DNA of 64,000 bases, from positions 62,001 through 126,000 of the forward strand of contig WFMF01000005.1 of assembly GCA_011033025.1 (NCBI GenBank). The letters are read 5' to 3'. This DNA is from Beroe forskalii (lineage: Eukaryota; Ctenophora; Nuda; Beroida; Beroidae). Positions 61,601 to 64,000 of the stretch are shown piece by piece. The notes below the pieces were generated by a model. The model worked only from the letters and a program-made list of their open reading frames with translations, was not told where the DNA came from and made no database searches. Every line of letters begins with the position of its first letter. The first letter of the stretch is position 1. Made by a program: the position numbers and the translations under genes.

Positions 61601-64000
61601 GCGAAGCTATTGTACTTCAGCGTACTTTTGATTTTGTCAAGGAGATCTTTGAGGTCCGTGTCCTCAATAAGGTAGGTGGCCCGGGGGTCTATTTTAAGGC
61701 CCTTTGCCCGGAGTTCTTCTATCTTCTCGTTTCGTTTGGTGCGGATTTCGGCCTGGGCATCGGTGGAAATTCTACGTTCTTCAACGGCAGCTTCCCTTTC
61801 CCTGGGGTATGTGAAGAGGGTCATGAGCTAATGTACAATGTACTGAGTGTACAGCAAGGGTACTGAGCGTACATTGTACAATGTATGTACATTGTATATG
61901 GAGTGTACATCTAGTACACTGCCCGTGGTTATTCCATCGTTAGACAGATATTTGTGACCCATTTTCACAAATCTCCAAGCACGGTCTGTATTGTAAATTT
62001 GGAAAAGTTAGTGTAAATTCCCGTATCTTCAAGGGTTTCCAGATTTCAATAGTTTTCAAGGTTTTCATCTCCATTTCATCCTAGCCCAATACTCGAAAGG
62101 CATCCAATTAATTAAAGCTAAATAGTAGATATTGATAAAAGACGAGGGAATAAAATCAATTAATATTCAAACTATCGTGCCCTATATTAAAATCTTTGCG
62201 ATTGGAAAGCTCAATGTATAAAATGAAAATGTTCTATTTGAAGCGAGAAACTACCACAGTATAAAGACCACAATAAAGACTCACGCTTTGAGTGTTTTGA
62301 GCTTCTCCATGCCTAACATAGCCTTCCTATCCTCCGCTTCCTTGGTGTACCCCGCTATCTTCCTCCGCAAGCGTTCTATGTCCTCCGTCTGGTGACCGAT
62401 TATACTGCGGAGCTTACGTAACGTGTACTGCTCCTCGTCAATCTGACGCTGGAATCCGTCCAGAATCACGTACTCAGGGGGACAGAATCACGTACTGAGG
62501 GGGAGATAGGGTAATCCGTCCAGAATCACGTACTGAGGGGGATAGAAACCCGTACTGAGGTGGGGGAATAACGTACTAAGGAGAAGAAATGGTGCGAATA
62601 CTGAGGAGGTATAATACTGAGAAAACTGGGGAATGATAGTCATAGGGTAAGGATACCGTCCAGAATCACGTACTCAAGGGGAAATGGTTCTGAGTGGAGA
62701 ATACGTTTGAATTATTCTGAGGAAAGGGGTAACAAGGATCATGATTGAAAAGAACTCCGGATTTTTGGTGGTTTGCATGATATCCGAAACAAAACAAGCA
62801 TTAAATCTAGCCATATTACAGATAAGCTCACATGACCTTGAGTTTTAACACATGAAGGTACGCAGTGCAATGTTTAATTTGATACTACCGTAAAATTGGC
62901 GTTTAAAAGGAACTGCAAGTTCCATTTACTGATAACATAACTTCAGACAAGCCGATTTTTTAAAACTCTCCTTACCTGCCAAACTAATGTTATGTGCAAT
63001 GATGCATTTAATGGGGTGTGGCTTGTTATTGAATAATTTTCTGTCATACCAACGAGCTACACTCCCTCGTTAAGAATGCCAGTTAATTACCCCCCTTACC
63101 TCAGCATGTATTTCCTCCTCTGTCATGGTACACTCTACTTCCTTCTTCTCCTCCTCCTTTTCTCTCTCCTCACTTTCTTCCTCCTTCTCTCCTCCCTCTT
63201 CCTCTTCCTCCTTTCCCTCGTCCTCTTCAGGGGAGATGTCCTCCTCGTCTCTTTCCCCTCCTCCTCCTTCGCTAATCTTATCCTCCTCTTCTTCCTCCTC
63301 GCATTCTTCATCTGACGGGGATGTAGTTCAGACGGAGAAGTAAGGTTGTAGTTTAGATCAGACTTTTGTAACGGAACGGTGCTTTTTAGGATAACACTTT
63401 TTCAGTTTTTAGATTTTGAGCTATTTCGGCGTCTTACGTCATCATACTGTATATTGTTGTAAGGTGCCGTGAAAGTGTCACTATTTTCAGCTTGAAACCC
63501 TTACCCGGGAGGTTGCGGTCTGAAGAGAAAACCACGTTATCCTCATCTGCTTCACCGTGCAGGTCTACTGACTCTTCACCCCTGAGAGGAGGGGGTAAAT
63601 ACATGGAAAAAAGGGTAACCTGGAGGGATGCTGGACAGATGGGTACCAAAGCGAGGAGAGACACGATAGAGGGAGACGAAGATCAAAGGGCACTGGTATT
63701 AATTCCAACTTACAAAGGGTACTCGTATTGGCTGTCATTTAACTCTTCCTCCTCCTCCTCCTGTTGTTTCTCCTCTTTCGTTTCCTCCTCTTTCCCATCT
63801 CCTTCCACCTCAGGCTGGTCCTCGTCATAGTAGTACTCCTCTTCTACACAGTCACCGTCAGCTTCCTGATATAATTGCAAATGAGACATATCTTTTAATA
63901 TTTTTTATCCGATGTATTAAATCACAGAAATCAGTTAAGTGTAAAACCTCCCGATTCTCTGTGTCCCTCTGGATTGTAATGACAGTGTTTTTTGATAATT
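49646..64000 (-). CDS. LEDGF/HDGF-like protein with IBD-like domain and RG/RS tail (partial 5')
   Basis: LEDGF and HRP2 are chromatin-bound coactivators with a PWWP domain, charged linkers and a helical integrase-binding domain that docks transcription factors. Exons: 64000-63948 (enters from the right), 63865-63714, 63581-63505, 63311-63100, 62472-62285, 61801-61416, 60793-60705, 51204-50963, 50767-50642, ~50130-49948, 49824-49646 (TAA). Phases agree throughout except inside the ~50130-49948 exon. The first exons are Glu/Asp-rich, then a coiled coil (RSIIGHQTEDIERLRRKIAG). 61801-61416 encodes DLKDLLDKIKSTLKYN, MEELEEVIFNV, DEFLTTKQIK and SVLYDKLVKWRLYK, resembling the IBD helices. The tail is basic: RGGSSDKSPVKERTSGK, RRSPSPPFKGGRREN, then GRGNFRGNNNYRGRGFNNRR. 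Joining both halves across the 9.5-kb intron rests on matching phase; they could be two genes. A PWWP domain would lie outside the window. Confidence 0.5.
51243..52131 (+). repeat. ~335-bp satellite, left of the TIR element
   Basis: Just under three units of the satellite, all of the CCAGTATGGATTGGGC or CCAGTATTGATTGGGC subtype, starting 39 bases upstream (in gene terms) of the exon acceptor at 51204. Interrupted at 52131 by the inserted element. Confidence 0.92.
52135..52730 (+). repeat. Left terminal inverted repeat of the element
   Basis: Pairs with 54853-55489. The outer ~135 bp are unique; inside are tandem ~150-bp units starting near 52271, 52418 and 52571, each with CATGATGGGTGTCTAC and AACGTTTTTTGACA. 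Confidence 0.85.
52738..52995 (+). repeat. Subterminal direct repeat, copy 1
   Basis: GAGAAAAGTCGCGTTTTT, GGCCTTAAAACTGCC, CTCGCCCTCTCAAAAAACAC and TCATTTTACGTTCGGCAAGC recur in the same order and orientation at 54326-54565. The last motif occurs a third time at 54723-54770. Confidence 0.8.
53151..54061 (+). pseudogene. LINE ORF1-like protein gene, broken
   Basis: Three frames together read as one ~300-residue protein. 53151-53402 ends in an in-frame TGA, beyond which the same frame continues to 53771. A run of eight A near 53745 then shifts the frame to that of 53834-54061. Features in order are a basic N-terminus, a coiled coil (NKIIDLQNKQIQKQEEQL) and an RRM-like/CTD region typical of non-LTR retrotransposon ORF1 (SKNLIVYGIVEKEEE, VGIKKEDWVRSVRFSLNSS, ILKSARKLRD, GFRSIYISIDWSLEERR). 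Such proteins bind element RNA. No reverse transcriptase follows. It is unusual to find it inside a TIR element; it may be captured or an insertion. Confidence 0.7.
54326..54785 (+). repeat. Subterminal direct repeats, copies 2 and 3
   Basis: Same order of motifs as 52738-52995 followed by a partial third copy from about 54680. Together with copy 1 they bracket the ORF1-like gene. Confidence 0.75.
54853..55489 (-). repeat. Right terminal inverted repeat of the element
   Basis: Inverted counterpart of 52135-52730, including the outer unique part ending GGCTCAGCTACTGTAGTA. Confidence 0.85.
54904..54983. repeat. Long hairpin within the right inverted repeat
   Basis: TTTCTCGTGTCAGAAAACG through TAGACATCCA is followed after a few bases by the near-perfect complement TGGATGTCTACTTTAACG to CATGAGAAA. 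Arms are about 36 bp with one or two mismatches. Confidence 0.85.
55493..60560 (+). repeat. ~335-bp satellite with two-type (~670 bp) higher-order structure
   Basis: About 15 units. Type A (AAAAATTGATCCAGTATGGATTGGGC, TTCTCCAAGCTTACTTGATAG) and type B (ACTGATCTAGGATGGATCAGG, TTCGGATACATTTTGTGGGC) alternate strictly. A landmarks fall near 55546, 56217, 56886, 57555, 58228, 58906, 59568 and 60227, B landmarks near 55882, 56551, 57226, 57895, 58560, 59227 and 59898. Spacing within each type is about 665-678 bp. The final copy (60360-60560) is diverged. Confidence 0.93.
60602..60700. repeat. 32-bp minisatellite at a splice donor
   Basis: Three to four units of AACTTGGCTATTTTCCAAAG plus AATTCCCCGCGC, starting near 60602, 60634 and 60666. 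The last copy reaches to within a few bases of the donor of the minus-strand exon 60793-60705. Confidence 0.85.
61340..61415. repeat. GTACATTGTACA-type repeats beside the IBD exon (3' side)
   Basis: Several copies of GGAGTACATTGTACA abut the donor of exon 61801-61416; the donor GTAC itself is part of the repeat. Confidence 0.75.
61836..61925. repeat. GTACATTGTACA-type repeats beside the IBD exon (5' side)
   Basis: Same words (GTACATTGTACAATGTA, GTGTACA) on the acceptor side of the exon, about 35 bp upstream of it. Confidence 0.7.
61926..62284. other. Intron of the IBD-like gene
   Basis: AT-rich intron; nothing further recognised. Confidence 0.5.
62457..62690. repeat. Repeats containing an exon edge and acceptor (IBD-like gene)
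   Basis: CCGTCCAGAATCACGTACT, the 5' edge of exon 62472-62285 plus the adjacent acceptor, recurs at about 62483 (partial), 62517, 62540 (partial) and 62657, separated by GAGGGGGAGA-type spacers. Confidence 0.8.
62691..63099. other. Intron of the IBD-like gene
   Basis: AT-rich intron; nothing further recognised. Confidence 0.5.

Noticed and set aside
63076..63343. Leu/Ser-rich plus-strand frames
   Set aside because: They are the complement of the Glu-rich minus-strand exon 63311-63100.

Overview
This is a eukaryotic, animal-like window. Genes are split by many GT-AG introns, spacing is loose and AT-rich, and several protein families are typical of animals and their close relatives (WDR91, PA2G4/EBP1, TAF12, diacylglycerol kinase, an F-BAR/SH3 protein, an LEDGF/HDGF-like protein). 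One gene is a C2-domain phospholipase D of the plant/protist type, which bilaterians generally lack. A non-bilaterian animal or close unicellular relative would fit, but the sequence alone does not settle it. All exon boundaries come from reading splice sites, reading phase and family conservation by eye; no alignment was run.

Layout. 1-631 (+): acidic C-terminus of an unknown protein. 2526-12755 (-): N-terminal half of a C2-phospholipase D whose introns hold an unidentified gene on the opposite strand (11041-11969), a possible small secreted peptide (7295-7483) and several minisatellites. 16101-16983 (+): complete TAF12. 17648-28757 (+): F-BAR, C1 and two SH3 domains in more than 20 exons, with a TA-flanked MITE starting a few bases after one splice donor. 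30933-33177 (-): WDR91 without its first exon(s). 35745-42813 (+): C-terminal part of a diacylglycerol kinase, its first visible exon set inside a satellite array. 45939-49273 (+): PA2G4 without its first ~110 residues. 49646 to the right edge (-): a gene with acidic, coiled-coil, IBD-like and Arg/Ser/Gly-rich segments, interrupted by a ~9.5 kb intron.

Repeats dominate the second half. A ~335-bp AT-rich satellite, always in the same orientation, fills introns of three genes (about 19.9-20.6, 33.8-41.6 and 51.2-60.6 kb). In 55.5-60.4 kb it forms a strict two-type (~670 bp) higher-order array. A 3.36-kb element with ~600-bp composite terminal inverted repeats, carrying a broken LINE-ORF1-like gene, sits inside the satellite with a restorable 3-bp target duplication.

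The most unusual theme is short tandem or dispersed repeats in introns that contain copies of the adjacent exon edge and splice site. This is seen in four genes and is most striking in PA2G4, where about 17 copies of an exon end plus donor lie in one intron. Region 40.6-41.5 kb looks like a consensus or assembly artefact. Missing exons of WDR91, DGK and PA2G4 may have the same cause or may lie in long introns outside the window.
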